Assembly (NCBI RefSeq): GCF_036059255.1
Contig: NZ_CP107947.1
Span: 4,278,001 to 4,342,000 of the forward strand
Source: Micromonospora sp. NBC_00389
GTDB lineage: Bacteria > Actinomycetota > Actinomycetes > Mycobacteriales > Micromonosporaceae
Direction of reading: 5' to 3'
DNA length: 64,000 bases
Shown: positions 19,106-28,863 of the stretch, one piece after another
Numbering within the stretch: position 1 is the stretch's first letter
Layout of the letters: each line of letters starts with the position of its first letter
Notes under the pieces: model-generated
Seen by the model: only the letters and a program-made list of their open reading frames with translations
What the model was told of the DNA's origin: nothing
Databases searched by the model: none
Made by a program: the position numbers and the translations under genes

Positions 19106-20722
19106 GTGAGCGCCCCGGTATCCCGCGCCCACCACAGCCGCCGCGACTTCCTGCGCTTCAGCGGGATGCTCGGCGCGGCGGCTGTCGTGACCGCCAACAT
19201 CTCCGCCTGCCAGTCCGGCCCGGCGTCCACCAGTTCGGTGGGCGCGGGCACCGACAAGGACCTGGTCACCGCGGTCATCGGCTACGGCAACGACCAGAGC
19301 TGGGACCCGACGATGACGGCGTCGGCGTTCTCCATGGCCGCCAACAACCACATCTACGAGGGGCTGGTCGAGACCGACCCGGTCAGCCGCGAACCCTACC
19401 CCGCGCTGGCCACCGCGCTGCCCACCGACACCGCGGCCACCACCTGGCGATTCACTCTGCGCGAGGGCGCGAAGTGGCACGACGGCCAGCAGGTCACCGT
19501 GGACGACGTCCTCTTCACCTTCGACCGGGTGCTCGACAAGTCCACCCTGGTCAGTTCCTTCTTCCGCTCCTGGCTGAAGGAGGTGAAGCGGGTCGACGAC
19601 CGGAACGTGGAACTCGTCTTCCACTTCCCGTTCCCCGATGCCCTGCGCCGCCTCTCGATCGCGAAGATCATGCCGAAGCACGTGTTCGGCGCCGCCGGCG
19701 GCTGGGACGCCGCCAAGAGCGGCAAGGCGATCGGCTCGGGCCCCTACCGACTCACCGCGCACAACCCCAAGTCGAACACCACCTTCGAGGCGTTCGCCGA
19801 CTACAACGGGCCTCGCAAGGCGCTGTTCAAGAAGATGAACTGGCTGTCGATCGTCGACAGCTCCGCCCGGGTCGCGAAGATCTCCGGCGGGTCCGCCGAG
19901 GCGCAGATCGCGGACAACATCCCCTACGCCAACATCGACCAGCTCAAGAAGTCCGGGCTCACCGTCGAGGGCGGCAAGGGCATGAACCACATGTTCCTGA
20001 TGTTCAACACCGGCGCCAAGCCGTTCGACGACGTGCGGGTCCGGCAGGCGCTGCTCTACGCCATCGACACGCGGAAGATGATCGACGTGGCGCTCAAGGG
20101 CCACGGCAGCGCGTCCACGAGCTTCCTCAACGAACAGAACCCCTCGTACGCCAAGGCGAAGACTGTCTACGGCTACGACCCGGCGAAGGCGAAGTCCCTG
20201 CTCGCCGCGGCCGGCGTCACCAATCTGTCGGTCACCCTCATGGCGGTGAACGTCAGCTGGATCGCCGACTGCCTACCCACCATCGCCAACTCCTGGAACG
20301 CGATCGGCGTCAAGACCACCCTCCAGCCGCAGGACACCAGCGCACTGTTCACCAAGATGGATCAGTCGCAGGACTACCAGGTCGTCGCGGCCGCGTCGAA
20401 CCCCAACCAGTTCGGCCTCGACGCCGACCTCATCCTCCGCTACAACTACACCCCAGGCGGCACCTGGATGAAGTACACCAAGTGGGACAGCAGCGCCGAG
20501 GCCAAGAACATCTTCGCGCTGATGGACCAGGCGACCCGGGAGCCGGACCAGACCCGCAAGCTCGCGCTGACGCACCAGTACCTGGACGTCATCGCCGAGC
20601 AGGCCGTCCTCTACCCCGTGGTGCACACCGAACTGATGACCGCCTGGGACCCGAAGCGGCTCACCAGCATCCGCCCGCAGGCCTACCCGGGCATCAACCT
20701 GCTCCAAGCGGAGCGCGTCTGA
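19106..20722 (+). CDS. ABC importer substrate-binding lipoprotein, SBP family 5 (probable sialic acid/sialoside uptake)
   Basis: This 538-aa protein starts at GTG 19106, preceded by AGGAGG with 4-nt spacing. A Tat motif (SRRDFLRFSG) and a lipobox (ISAC) make it a Tat-translocated lipoprotein. The body is a classic family-5 (DppA/OppA) binding protein (EGAKWHDGQQVTVDDVLFTF, YEGLVETDP, FDDVRVRQALLYAID). Permeases, ATPases and a lyase-family enzyme follow. Family-5 importers of sialic acid are known (SatABCD of Haemophilus, SiaEFGI of Corynebacterium, from memory). Peptide transport cannot be excluded from sequence, but the sialidase neighbourhood favours sialic acid. Confidence 0.8.
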   Translation: MSAPVSRAHHSRRDFLRFSGMLGAAAVVTANISACQSGPASTSSVGAGTDKDLVTAVIGYGNDQSWDPTMTASAFSMAANNHIYEGLVETDPVSREPYPALATALPTDTAATTWRFTLREGAKWHDGQQVTVDDVLFTFDRVLDKSTLVSSFFRSWLKEVKRVDDRNVELVFHFPFPDALRRLSIAKIMPKHVFGAAGGWDAAKSGKAIGSGPYRLTAHNPKSNTTFEAFADYNGPRKALFKKMNWLSIVDSSARVAKISGGSAEAQIADNIPYANIDQLKKSGLTVEGGKGMNHMFLMFNTGAKPFDDVRVRQALLYAIDTRKMIDVALKGHGSASTSFLNEQNPSYAKAKTVYGYDPAKAKSLLAAAGVTNLSVTLMAVNVSWIADCLPTIANSWNAIGVKTTLQPQDTSALFTKMDQSQDYQVVAAASNPNQFGLDADLILRYNYTPGGTWMKYTKWDSSAEAKNIFALMDQATREPDQTRKLALTHQYLDVIAEQAVLYPVVHTELMTAWDPKRLTSIRPQAYPGINLLQAERV

Positions 20723-20766
20723 CGGCGGGGCGGGCGGCGGCCGGACCGTCGCCGCCCGCCCCGCCG
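20723..20766 (+). terminator. Strong intercistronic hairpin after the binding-protein gene
   Basis: A 16-bp perfect stem (left 20723-20738 beginning CGGCGGGG, right 20751-20766) encloses a 12-nt loop. As in many ABC operons, it probably limits read-through or stabilises the upstream mRNA so that binding protein exceeds permease. Confidence 0.65.
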
Positions 20767-20804
20767 CACCTCCGGCCCGGTCCCACCCGCCGAGGAGTCA
20801 CACC

Positions 20805-21764
20805 GTGGCAGTCATCGCCAGAATGCTGGTCCGCCGCCTGCTCATCCTGATCCCGCTCCTGCTGGGCGTGATCCTGTTCGTCTTCATCGTCATGCGGTTC
20901 TCAGAGAACAAGCCCGAGTACGCGTACTTCCAGGGCGCGAACCCCACACCGGAACAGGTCCATCAGTTCCAATTGGAGAACGGCCTCCTGGATCCGCTGC
21001 CGATCCGCTACCTCCGGTTCGTGGGCGAGCTCGCCCAGGGCGACATGGGCACCAGCGTCCTGACCAAGTCACCCGTGCTGGACTCGGTGCTCACCGCGCT
21101 GCCGCTGACCCTGCAACTGACCTTCCTCGGCCTGCTGATCGGCGTGGTCACCGCCCTGCTCTTCGGCGTCACCGCGGCGATCTTCCGGGACCGCTGGCCG
21201 GACCAGCTGATCCGGGTGCTGTCGCTGACGGGTGTCGCCGCACCGTCGTTCTGGCTTGCCCTGCTGATGATCCAGTACCTCGCCGTCGACGCCGGCCTCT
21301 TCCCCACCGGCGGATACATCAACCCGGCCGACTCCTTCACCGGCTGGTTGCGTTCGCTGACCCTGCCGGCACTGGCCCTGTCGCTACCCGTCGCGGCTCA
21401 GCTCACCCGGATCGTCCGGACGTCGATGGTGGAGGAGCTGGACAAGGACTACGTACGCACCGCGATCGGCAGCGGCCTGCCGCCCGTCGTCGTGGTCGGT
21501 CGGAACGTGCTGCGCAACGCGCTGATCAATCCCCTCACCGTGCTCGGCCTACGGGTCGGCTACCTCCTCGGCGGCGCGGTGGTCATCGAGACGATCTTCT
21601 CCCTCCCCGGCATGGGGAAGCTGATGATCGACGGAGTGACCAACGGCGACCCGGCCGTGGTGCAAGGCGTCGTGCTGACCATCGCCACCGGCTTCGTCGT
21701 GGTCAATCTCGTCGTCGACGTCCTCTACCTACTGGTCAACCCACGCCTGAGGAGTGCCGGCTGA
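20805..21764 (+). CDS. ABC importer permease, DppB-type
   Basis: This 319-aa integral membrane protein has an N-terminal helix (LLILIPLLLGVILFVFIVMRF), five further hydrophobic segments and the BPD_transp_1 EAA region around DYVRTAIGSGLPP. GTG start with GAGGAG 8 nt upstream. The stop overlaps the next start by one base (TGATG), showing translational coupling to the permease-ATPase fusion. It would form the heterodimeric channel with the DppC-like half of the next protein. Confidence 0.88.
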   Translation: MAVIARMLVRRLLILIPLLLGVILFVFIVMRFSENKPEYAYFQGANPTPEQVHQFQLENGLLDPLPIRYLRFVGELAQGDMGTSVLTKSPVLDSVLTALPLTLQLTFLGLLIGVVTALLFGVTAAIFRDRWPDQLIRVLSLTGVAAPSFWLALLMIQYLAVDAGLFPTGGYINPADSFTGWLRSLTLPALALSLPVAAQLTRIVRTSMVEELDKDYVRTAIGSGLPPVVVVGRNVLRNALINPLTVLGLRVGYLLGGAVVIETIFSLPGMGKLMIDGVTNGDPAVVQGVVLTIATGFVVVNLVVDVLYLLVNPRLRSAG

Positions 21765-23728
21765 TGCGTCGACGACTCACCGAACGGCTGGCCCGATCGG
21801 GCATCGGATTCCGCCGGCTCCCGCCCCTGTCCTGGGTCGCGCTCGGGGTCCTGGTGGTGGTCGCCCTCGCCGCCATGCTCGCCCCGATCATCGCGCCGCA
21901 CTCCCCGCTGACCCAGCACTCCGCCGGCGGCGGCCCCTCCGCCACCCACTGGATGGGCCTGGACAGCGCCAACCGGGACATCTTCAGCCGCCTGCTGCAC
22001 GGCGCCCGGTGGTCACTGCTCATCGGGCTCGGCGCGACCAGCCTGGCGCTGCTCGCCGGGTCCGTGATCGGGGCCCTCGCGGCCACCTCCCGCAAGTGGG
22101 TGGACGAAGGGGTCATGCGCGTCCTGGACGTCATCATGGCCTTCCCCGGCATCGCCCTGGCGGCCGTCCTGGTCGCGGTCTTCGGCGGCGGGGTCGGCGT
22201 CCTGGTGGCCGCGATCGGGTTCCTCAACACCCCGCCCGTCGCCCGCATCGTCCGGGCGAACGTGCTCGCCCAGTACGGCGAGGACTACGTCGCCGCCGAG
22301 AAGATCATCGGCGCCCGTACGCCGTACATCCTCGTCCGGCACGTGGCGGTCAACTGCGCCGCACCCATCCTGGTCTTCTGCACCGTCATGGTCGCCGACG
22401 CGATCGTGTTCGAGGCGTCGCTGTCCTTCATCGGCGCCGGCGTCCGCCCTCCCGACCCCTCCTGGGGCAGCGTCATCGCCGACGGCAAGAACCTGGTGCT
22501 GCTCGGCGGGTGGTGGGCTACCGTCTTCCCCGGCCTGCTGATCCTCCTCACCGTGCTGGCCCTGAACATCCTGTCCGAGGGCATCTCCGACGCCTGGGCC
22601 ACACCGGCCGCCCGCCGCCCACCGGCCCGGCGCCCCGGCGACGTCGACACGATCGAGCAGGCCCGACCCGGATCGGGCGAGGTCACCGAACTGCCCGGGC
22701 TCGCCGAAGCCGCCCGCCGGCTCGCCGAACGGGCCCGCCCACTGCCCGACGGCCCACCGATCCTCGAGGTGGACAACCTCGCCATCGGCTTCGACGGCCG
22801 ACATGACGGGGTGGACATCGTCGACGGGATCTCCTTCGACGTCCGACCCGGAGAGGTGCTGGGGCTCGTCGGGGAATCCGGCTGCGGCAAGTCACTGACT
22901 GCCCTGACCGTCATGGGCCTGCAACCGCGTGAGGCCCGGATCCGCGGCACCATCCGGTTCGCCGGTGCCGACCTGCTCCGCATGCCCCGCACGGCGCGAC
23001 GGCGGCTGCTCGGCCACGACCTGGCCATGATCTATCAGGACGCGCTCTCGTCGCTCAACCCGGCGATGACCGTCCGCGCCCAGCTCAAGCAGCTGATCCG
23101 GCGGGGCGGCCGGCGTACCGCGACGGAGCTGCTCGAACTGGTCGGGCTCGATCCGGACCGCACCCTCTCCGCCTACCCACACGAACTCTCCGGCGGCCAG
23201 CGCCAGCGGGTCCTCATCGCCATGGCCCTGTCCCGTGACCCCAAGCTCATCATCGCCGACGAACCGACCACCGCGCTGGACGTCACGGTGCAGGCACAGG
23301 TGATCCAGCTGCTGCTGCGGCTACGCGCGGAACTCGGCTTCGCGCTGATCCTGGTCTCGCACGACCTCGCCCTGGTCGCCGACGTGACCGACCGGGTCGT
23401 GGTGATGTACGGCGGGCAGATCGTCGAGACCGGCGTGACGGCCGAACTCGTGGGCACACCCGCCCACCACTACGCCCGGGGGCTGCTCGGTTCGGTGCTG
23501 TCTCTGGAAGCTGGGGCGTCCCGGCTGTCCCAGATTCGCGGCGTCGTCCCGTCCCCCGCCGACTTCCCGGCCGGCTGCCGGTTCGCCGACCGCTGCCCCA
23601 TGGCGACCGACGTGTGCCACGCCGTCGCCCCCGACCTGGTCGGCGACCAACGCTGCCACGCGGCGGCCTGCCACCACCCGGCGATCACGCTCACCCAGCC
23701 GCTGACGGCGGGAACGGAGGCCCGGTGA
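21764..23728 (+). CDS. Fused ABC permease (DppC-type) and ATPase (DppD-type)
   Basis: This 654-aa protein has residues 1-290 as a DppC-like permease (N-terminal extension, five or six helices, EAA loop EDYVAAEKIIGARTPY). After a proline-rich linker, residues about 325-650 are an ABC ATPase with Walker A GESGCGKS, signature LSGGQRQR, Walker B LIIADEP and the Cys-rich oligopeptide C-terminal motif (GCRFADRCPMATDVC). Dpp-type systems usually encode these as two proteins. I recall the same fusion in the corynebacterial SiaG component, which supports a sialic acid importer. Start and stop overlap both neighbours. Confidence 0.9.
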   Translation: MRRRLTERLARSGIGFRRLPPLSWVALGVLVVVALAAMLAPIIAPHSPLTQHSAGGGPSATHWMGLDSANRDIFSRLLHGARWSLLIGLGATSLALLAGSVIGALAATSRKWVDEGVMRVLDVIMAFPGIALAAVLVAVFGGGVGVLVAAIGFLNTPPVARIVRANVLAQYGEDYVAAEKIIGARTPYILVRHVAVNCAAPILVFCTVMVADAIVFEASLSFIGAGVRPPDPSWGSVIADGKNLVLLGGWWATVFPGLLILLTVLALNILSEGISDAWATPAARRPPARRPGDVDTIEQARPGSGEVTELPGLAEAARRLAERARPLPDGPPILEVDNLAIGFDGRHDGVDIVDGISFDVRPGEVLGLVGESGCGKSLTALTVMGLQPREARIRGTIRFAGADLLRMPRTARRRLLGHDLAMIYQDALSSLNPAMTVRAQLKQLIRRGGRRTATELLELVGLDPDRTLSAYPHELSGGQRQRVLIAMALSRDPKLIIADEPTTALDVTVQAQVIQLLLRLRAELGFALILVSHDLALVADVTDRVVVMYGGQIVETGVTAELVGTPAHHYARGLLGSVLSLEAGASRLSQIRGVVPSPADFPAGCRFADRCPMATDVCHAVAPDLVGDQRCHAAACHHPAITLTQPLTAGTEAR

Positions 23729-24759
23729 ACCCGACCGAACCGACAGGCACCCCCCTGCTGGAACTCGCTGACGTGCACGTCGTCCACCGGGCCCGTTCGG
23801 GTGGCCTCTTCGCCCGCGACCGGGTGTACGCGCTGACCGGCGCGGATCTCATCGTCGCGCCCGGGGAGACGGTCGGGATCGTGGGCGAGTCGGGCTGCGG
23901 CAAGTCGACGCTGGCCCGCGTGCTGGTCGCGCTGCAGCGCCCGACCGCCGGGACCGTCCGCTTCCGGGGCGAGGACGTGTGGGCAACGCCGGAGTCGCGG
24001 CGCCGCCGGATGATCGGCGCCACGACCGGCATGGTCTTCCAGGACCCGTCGACCGCGTTGAACCGCCGCCTGTCCGTCCGGCAGATCCTGCGGGACCCGC
24101 TGGACGTGCACCGGCGCGGGGCACCGGGCGAGCGAGAGCGGCGGGTCCGTGAGCTGCTCGACCTCGTCGGACTGCCGGCCAGCTCCGCCGACCTGCTGCC
24201 CGGCCAGCTCTCCGGCGGGCAGAGGCAGCGGGTCGCCATCGCCCGGGCCCTGGCGCTGGAACCTAACCTGGTGGTGGCCGACGAGCCAACGAGCGCGCTG
24301 GACGTGTCGGTGCGGGCCCAGATCCTCAACCTGCTGCTGGACCTCAAGGACCAGCTCGGGCTCGCCATGGTCTTCGTCTCGCACGACATCCAGACGGTAC
24401 GGCGGATGAGTGACCGGGTGGTCACCATGTACCTCGGGCGGATCGTGGAGCAGGCACCCGCCCGGTCCGTGCCCGGGCAGGCACGGCACCCGTACACGCG
24501 GGCGCTGTTCTCCGCGACCCCGGGCCTGCTCTCGCCGATCGACCCGATCCCGCTGTCCGGCCTCGTCCCCTCGGCGACCCGGCCGCCGTCCGGGTGCCCG
24601 TTCCGCACCCGATGTTGGAAGGCGGACGACGACACCTGCGCGCGTGAACTCCCCGCGGTGCAGGGCCGGACGGACGGGCACCTGTTCCGCTGCCACCACC
24701 CCGTACCGGTCGGCGCCACCGACCTCGAACTGATCAGCCAAGCACAGGAGCGTCCATGA
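23725..24759 (+). CDS. ABC importer ATPase, DppF-type
   Basis: This 344-aa ATPase starts at GTG 23725, which overlaps the upstream stop (GTGA) and follows GGAGG. It has Walker A GESGCGKS, Q-loop MVFQDPSTALN, signature LSGGQRQR, Walker B LVVADEPTSALD, switch SHDIQTV and the oligopeptide-type Cys-rich tail (GCPFRTRCWKADDDTC). It is the second ATP-hydrolysing subunit, paired with the ATPase half of the fusion. The stop overlaps the lyase start by ATGA. Confidence 0.9.
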   Translation: MNPTEPTGTPLLELADVHVVHRARSGGLFARDRVYALTGADLIVAPGETVGIVGESGCGKSTLARVLVALQRPTAGTVRFRGEDVWATPESRRRRMIGATTGMVFQDPSTALNRRLSVRQILRDPLDVHRRGAPGERERRVRELLDLVGLPASSADLLPGQLSGGQRQRVAIARALALEPNLVVADEPTSALDVSVRAQILNLLLDLKDQLGLAMVFVSHDIQTVRRMSDRVVTMYLGRIVEQAPARSVPGQARHPYTRALFSATPGLLSPIDPIPLSGLVPSATRPPSGCPFRTRCWKADDDTCARELPAVQGRTDGHLFRCHHPVPVGATDLELISQAQERP

Positions 24760-25688
24760 CCATCGCCGCCGCACTCACCGGCGTCATTCCCCCGGTGTGC
24801 ACCCCGCTCACCCCCGACTTCGAGGTGGACATCCGGTCGCTCACCCGGCTCGTCGACCACCAGCTCCGGGGCGGGGTGGACGCGCTGTTCGTGCTCGGCT
24901 CCTCGTCGGAGGTGGCCTTCCTGCCCGACTCGCACCGGCGGATCGTGTTGGACACGGTGATCGGTCACGTCGCGGGTCAGGTGCCGGTGCTCGCCGGCGT
25001 CATAGACATGACCACTCCACGGGTGCTGGACCACGCCCGGGTCGCCGCGAAGGCCAGGGCGGCGGGACTCGTCGCCACCGCGCCGTTCTACGCCCGCACC
25101 CACCCCGTGGAGATCGACACGCACTACCGGACCATCGCCGACCGGACCGGCCTGCCGCTGTACGCGTACGACCTGCCGGTGTCGGTGCACACCAAGCTCG
25201 GCGCGGAGCTGGTGCTCGGGCTGGCCGCAGACGGGGTGCTGGCCGGTGTCAAGGACTCCAGCGGCGACGACGCCGGCCTGCGGGGGCTGCTCCTCGGCCG
25301 GCGGGACCGGCCGGACCTCACCGGATTCAGCGTGCTGACCGGTTCGGAGCTCACCGTCGACTCGGCTTTGTGGATGGGCGCCGACGGTGTCGTGCCCGGC
25401 CTGGGCAACGTCGACCCGGACGGCTACGTGCGGCTGTACCAGTCCGCGGCCAAGGGTGACTGGGTGGCGGCGCGGACGGAGCAGGAGCGGCTGTTCCGGA
25501 TGTTCGAGCTGGTGTTCGTGGGAGCGCACCGGATGGGGATGAGTTCCTCACCGCTTGGCGCGTTCAAGGCGGCGCTGCACCTCCGGGGGATCATCGACCA
25601 TCCGACCACCGCCCTGCCGCAGGTGCCGCTGAACGGCGAGGAGACCGCCCGGGTCGGCCGGTACCTGGCCGACGCCGGGCTGCTCTGA
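24756..25688 (+). CDS. DHDPS/N-acetylneuraminate-lyase family aldolase
   Basis: This 310-aa class I aldolase is the last gene of the importer operon, overlapping the ATPase stop. Features are the pyruvate-binding motif GSSSEVAF (usual form GTTGE), the YAYDLP strand with the catalytic Tyr and the Schiff-base Lys in GVKDSSGD. In this context cleavage of N-acetylneuraminate to N-acetylmannosamine and pyruvate is the most likely reaction. The family also includes dihydrodipicolinate synthases and keto-acid aldolases, so the substrate is inferred. No N-acetylmannosamine kinase or epimerase gene is in the window. It converges with the esterase gene, with only 4 nt between stops. Confidence 0.78.
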   Translation: MTIAAALTGVIPPVCTPLTPDFEVDIRSLTRLVDHQLRGGVDALFVLGSSSEVAFLPDSHRRIVLDTVIGHVAGQVPVLAGVIDMTTPRVLDHARVAAKARAAGLVATAPFYARTHPVEIDTHYRTIADRTGLPLYAYDLPVSVHTKLGAELVLGLAADGVLAGVKDSSGDDAGLRGLLLGRRDRPDLTGFSVLTGSELTVDSALWMGADGVVPGLGNVDPDGYVRLYQSAAKGDWVAARTEQERLFRMFELVFVGAHRMGMSSSPLGAFKAALHLRGIIDHPTTALPQVPLNGEETARVGRYLADAGLL

Positions 25689-25692
25689 GTCG

Positions 25693-26685
25693 TCACGGGG
25701 TCGAGGGGCCGCCAACGGGTACCCGCTTGCCGAGCCAGCGCAGCTGCTCCGCCCGCTGGAAGCCGGCCCCTCCCTCGTGCCCGTTGTAGGGCCAGACCAC
25801 GATGTCCTTGTCCGCGCTCGCGCAGTGGTGGTACGCGGCGAAGACGGTCGACGGGGGGCAGATCCGGTCCATGAGCGCCACCGACAGCAGCGCGGGGGCC
25901 GTGATCCGGGACGCGAAGTTGACCCCGTCGACGTACCCCAGGGTGTTGAACACCCGGTCCACCTCACCGCGGCGGGTCTGCAGGTACGACGCCAGTTCCG
26001 CGTACGGGCCGGCGTCGGTTACGTCGATCGCCCGGCGGAAGTGGCACAGGAAGGGCACGTCGGCGAGCACTCCGGCCAGGCCGTCGACCAGCCCGGCCGC
26101 GGCGAGCGCGATGCCACCGCCCTGGCTGCCCCCGGCGACGACGATCCGGGTCGGATCGACCTGCGGGAGGAGCCGGGCGGTCGCCACGGCCCGCACCGCG
26201 TCGGCGAAGACCCGGCGGTAGTAGTAGCTGCCGGGGTCGGTGACTCCCCGGGTGAGGAAGCCGTTGCCCTGGGGCGCCCCGGACGGGTCCGGGTCGGGAG
26301 TGTCCCCGGCCAGCGAGCCGGCAGCGCCCTGGCCCCGGGTGTCCATGACCAGGTGGGCGTAGCCGGCGGCGCTCCAGAAGAGCCAGTCGTGCGGCAGGCC
26401 ACGGCCGCTGCCGTAGCCGATGTACTCGACCACGCAGGGCAGCGGGGCGGGCCGGTGGCGGGGCAGCAGCAGCCATGCGCGTATCGGCTGGCCGGCGTAA
26501 CCGGCGAAGGTGACGTCGTACACCTCCACCGCGGCCAACCCCGCGTCGTACGGGTCGAGACGGGCCGGCCAGGCGGCGGCCGCGGCCTCGCCGATCGTCG
26601 CGGTCCAGAATTCGTCGAAGTCGTCGGGTTCGGTCCGGGTGGGCCGGTAGTCGCGCAGCGTGTCGAGTGGCCAGTCGGTGAGCAC
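25693..26685 (-). CDS. Acetylxylan esterase/cephalosporin-C deacetylase family (CE7) esterase
   Basis: This 330-aa cytoplasmic alpha/beta hydrolase (no signal peptide) has the CE7 marks RGQGA, GGSQGG (Ser nucleophile) and a C-terminal NGHEGG His. GTG start with GGGGAGG 5 nt upstream. It lies downstream of a sialidase on the same strand but separated by a strong hairpin. CE7 enzymes remove acetyl groups from small acetylated sugars. Here a plausible role is deacetylating O-acetylated sialic acid after import (inference from context). Confidence 0.8.
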   Translation of the reverse strand: MLTDWPLDTLRDYRPTRTEPDDFDEFWTATIGEAAAAAWPARLDPYDAGLAAVEVYDVTFAGYAGQPIRAWLLLPRHRPAPLPCVVEYIGYGSGRGLPHDWLFWSAAGYAHLVMDTRGQGAAGSLAGDTPDPDPSGAPQGNGFLTRGVTDPGSYYYRRVFADAVRAVATARLLPQVDPTRIVVAGGSQGGGIALAAAGLVDGLAGVLADVPFLCHFRRAIDVTDAGPYAELASYLQTRRGEVDRVFNTLGYVDGVNFASRITAPALLSVALMDRICPPSTVFAAYHHCASADKDIVVWPYNGHEGGAGFQRAEQLRWLGKRVPVGGPSTP

Positions 26686-26716
26686 AGCGTCCTCCCCTAT
26701 CGGTTCGTCCTCGGGC

Positions 26717-26754
26717 GCACCGCGGCGCCCACCGGATGGTGGGCGCCGCGGTGC
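26717..26754. terminator. 17-bp-stem hairpin between sialidase and esterase genes
   Basis: A perfect inverted repeat 26717-26733 / 26738-26754 with a GGAT loop, all G/C-rich. It probably terminates the sialidase transcript. Confidence 0.75.
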
Positions 26755-26771
26755 TGGTCAGCGGCAGCTGG

Positions 26772-28715
26772 TCAGCGCACGGTGTCCAGCGGGAGCCGCA
26801 GGCCGAGTTGGCCGCCGATCGGCAGGTTCCGCTCGCGGATTAGCTCGAGCTCGGTGGGCGACAGCGCCCGGCGGTACAGGCGGGCCTCGTCGAGCGTGCC
26901 GCGGAAGCGGTCCACGCCGTCCACCCGCTGCCCGAGATGGATGCCGTGCACACCGAACTCCTTACCGGCGGTGACGGATCCGGGCGGCACCGCCGCCGCG
27001 GCCACCTCGGCACCGTCGACCCGCAGAACCAGCCGGCCGTCGACCCGTTGCAGCACCACATGGTGCCACTGTCCGTCGTTGTACGCCTTCGGCGAGGAGA
27101 CCGAGATGTTGAAGCGGTCCACCATGATCAATGCGCGGATCCGGTTGCTGGCCGGCTCCGCCCTCAGCCAGACCTGCGGCGTCGTGCCGCCACCGGTGCG
27201 GTACGCCCACATGATGGCGTGCGAACCCTTCGTCTCCGCGTACCGGATCCAGGTCGCGAACGTGAAATCCCCACCCCCGAGGTCTACCGAGCGGTCGAAC
27301 GGCACCTCGATCCGGTCGTCCACCCCGTCCAGCGCCAGCCCGTCGCCGTAGCGCCCCGCCGTCGGCTGTGCCCCGCCGCGGACGTACGCCGGGTTGTGGT
27401 GGGGCGAAGTGTCAGGGGTGGTCGGGCCCGGCGCCGGCGGGCCCGGGATCCCCGGCGGCGTGCCGTTCGGGGTCGCCAGGTAGGCCTCGTTGAACCGGGC
27501 GTACCGGATGGTCTCGTACGGGCTGGCCTGCCCCGCCTCGTACAGCAGGGCCGCCTCGTCGCCATCCAGCCGGACCAGGTCCGAGTACGCGCTCGGCCCC
27601 CAGTGGAAGACCTTGCCCTCGTCCCAGTTCTGCCAGCGCCGCCCCTCGTCGAAGGAGGAACGAACCGTCATCACCTCCCGCGCCACCGGGTGGGCGGGAG
27701 ACGAGAGCAGGATCCGGTTCCGGCCGTCGCCGGCGTCGGTCGCGCCGAACCGCAGCAGCGCGGCCTGGACGTCGGGCGTCTCCAGGTCGGGGATGGTCCG
27801 GAAGGGTGCGTCAAACGTCTGCCCGCCGTCGCTGCTGACCGCGTACGCCCGATGCCCCGGGTCGGTGCCCCGTTCGCGGGCCAGCGCGTAGATCCGGCCG
27901 TCCGTCCGCTCGACGACGGTCACCTCCTGGGCGATCACCGAACCGTCGTCCCGGGACGTCTCCGCGCCGATCTGCCAGGTCAATCCACCGTCGTCGCTGT
28001 AGAGCAGGTGCGTGCCGTAGACGTGCGGGCTCACCCCGTCGTAGCTCTCGAAGCTAGCGCCGACCACCAGCCGCCCAGCGTGCGGGCCACGCTCAAGCTG
28101 GATGCCGTGCATCGGCCCGGTGGCGTACCAAAAGTTCCACTCCGGGCGCTTGGCCTCGGTCAGCTCCCGTACCGGCGACCAGGTCGCACCGTTGTCGTCG
28201 CTGGTGACCAGGTAGGGGTCGCGGTCGCAGCCGTTCGGGCACGGGGCGGGGCCGTTGCTCGTCCCCACCACCACGACCCGCCCGGTGCGCTCGTCGACGA
28301 TCGGCACCGGGTTGCCCCGGGTTCGGCCGTCGCCCTGGACGACCACCTGGAGCGGCCCCCAGGTGCGTCCGCCGTCGGCGGACCGGCGCAGCACCAGGTC
28401 GATGTCCCCGTCGTCGCCGCAGTCGTCGACCCGGCCCTCGGCGAACGCCAGGACCATGCCGTTCGCCGCCCGGACGACGGCCGGGATCCGGAAGCAGGCG
28501 TACCCGAATTCACCCTGCCCGTAGAGCACCTGCTCGTCGACGAACGGGGCGGCACCTGGCGCCCCGGGCCGCGCGCCGCCCGCCTCGGCCGCGCCCGCCG
28601 GGAACGGCGCGGTGAGCGTGCTGGCGAGCAGGCTGGCCACGGCCAGCAGGACGCCGGCCTGGCGGCGGTACCCACGCCCGCCGGCGGGGTGCCGTGTTCG
28701 ATGCCCTTCTCTCAT
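26772..28715 (-). CDS. Secreted sialidase with C-terminal LamG-like domain (first)
   Basis: This 647-aa exo-alpha-sialidase (GH33) has a signal peptide ([20 protein letters not shown]). The six-bladed propeller, residues about 55-405, has the FRIP arginine motif (CFRIPAVV) and Asp boxes [27 protein letters not shown] and SSDGGQTF. After a Pro-rich linker, residues about 430-640 form a LamG/concanavalin-type domain ([39 protein letters not shown]), probably binding glycan. ATG start with GAAGGG upstream. A double operator-like site lies 33-61 bp upstream. It releases terminal sialic acid outside the cell for the adjacent importer. Confidence 0.92.
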   Translation of the reverse strand: MREGHRTRHPAGGRGYRRQAGVLLAVASLLASTLTAPFPAGAAEAGGARPGAPGAAPFVDEQVLYGQGEFGYACFRIPAVVRAANGMVLAFAEGRVDDCGDDGDIDLVLRRSADGGRTWGPLQVVVQGDGRTRGNPVPIVDERTGRVVVVGTSNGPAPCPNGCDRDPYLVTSDDNGATWSPVRELTEAKRPEWNFWYATGPMHGIQLERGPHAGRLVVGASFESYDGVSPHVYGTHLLYSDDGGLTWQIGAETSRDDGSVIAQEVTVVERTDGRIYALARERGTDPGHRAYAVSSDGGQTFDAPFRTIPDLETPDVQAALLRFGATDAGDGRNRILLSSPAHPVAREVMTVRSSFDEGRRWQNWDEGKVFHWGPSAYSDLVRLDGDEAALLYEAGQASPYETIRYARFNEAYLATPNGTPPGIPGPPAPGPTTPDTSPHHNPAYVRGGAQPTAGRYGDGLALDGVDDRIEVPFDRSVDLGGGDFTFATWIRYAETKGSHAIMWAYRTGGGTTPQVWLRAEPASNRIRALIMVDRFNISVSSPKAYNDGQWHHVVLQRVDGRLVLRVDGAEVAAAAVPPGSVTAGKEFGVHGIHLGQRVDGVDRFRGTLDEARLYRRALSPTELELIRERNLPIGGQLGLRLPLDTVR

Positions 28716-28747
28716 GTCGCGCCCTTCAGGTCGACGGTGATGGTGCC

Positions 28748-28776
28748 GGTCATCCTATGTGGGACGTGGGATGTCC
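28748..28776. promoter_or_regulatory. Overlapping pair of operator-like sites for the first sialidase
   Basis: 28762-28776 on the minus strand reads GGACATCCCACGTCC, 15 of 15 to the degenerate consensus. The overlapping 28748-28762, GGTCATCCTATGTGG, matches 12 of 15. Confidence 0.7.
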
Positions 28777-28863
28777 GGAAGGGGCAATTCACCATCGACC
28801 ACCGGGACGCGCGCCGACGAGTCGGGCAGCCGGGGCCGGCCGCCCCGAACCGCACCGGATGGA

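Noticed and set aside
24756..25688. Certain assignment as dihydrodipicolinate synthase (lysine pathway)
   Set aside because: The gene is translationally coupled to a probable sialic acid importer, and the pyruvate-binding motif is atypical for DapA; a catabolic lyase is more likely.
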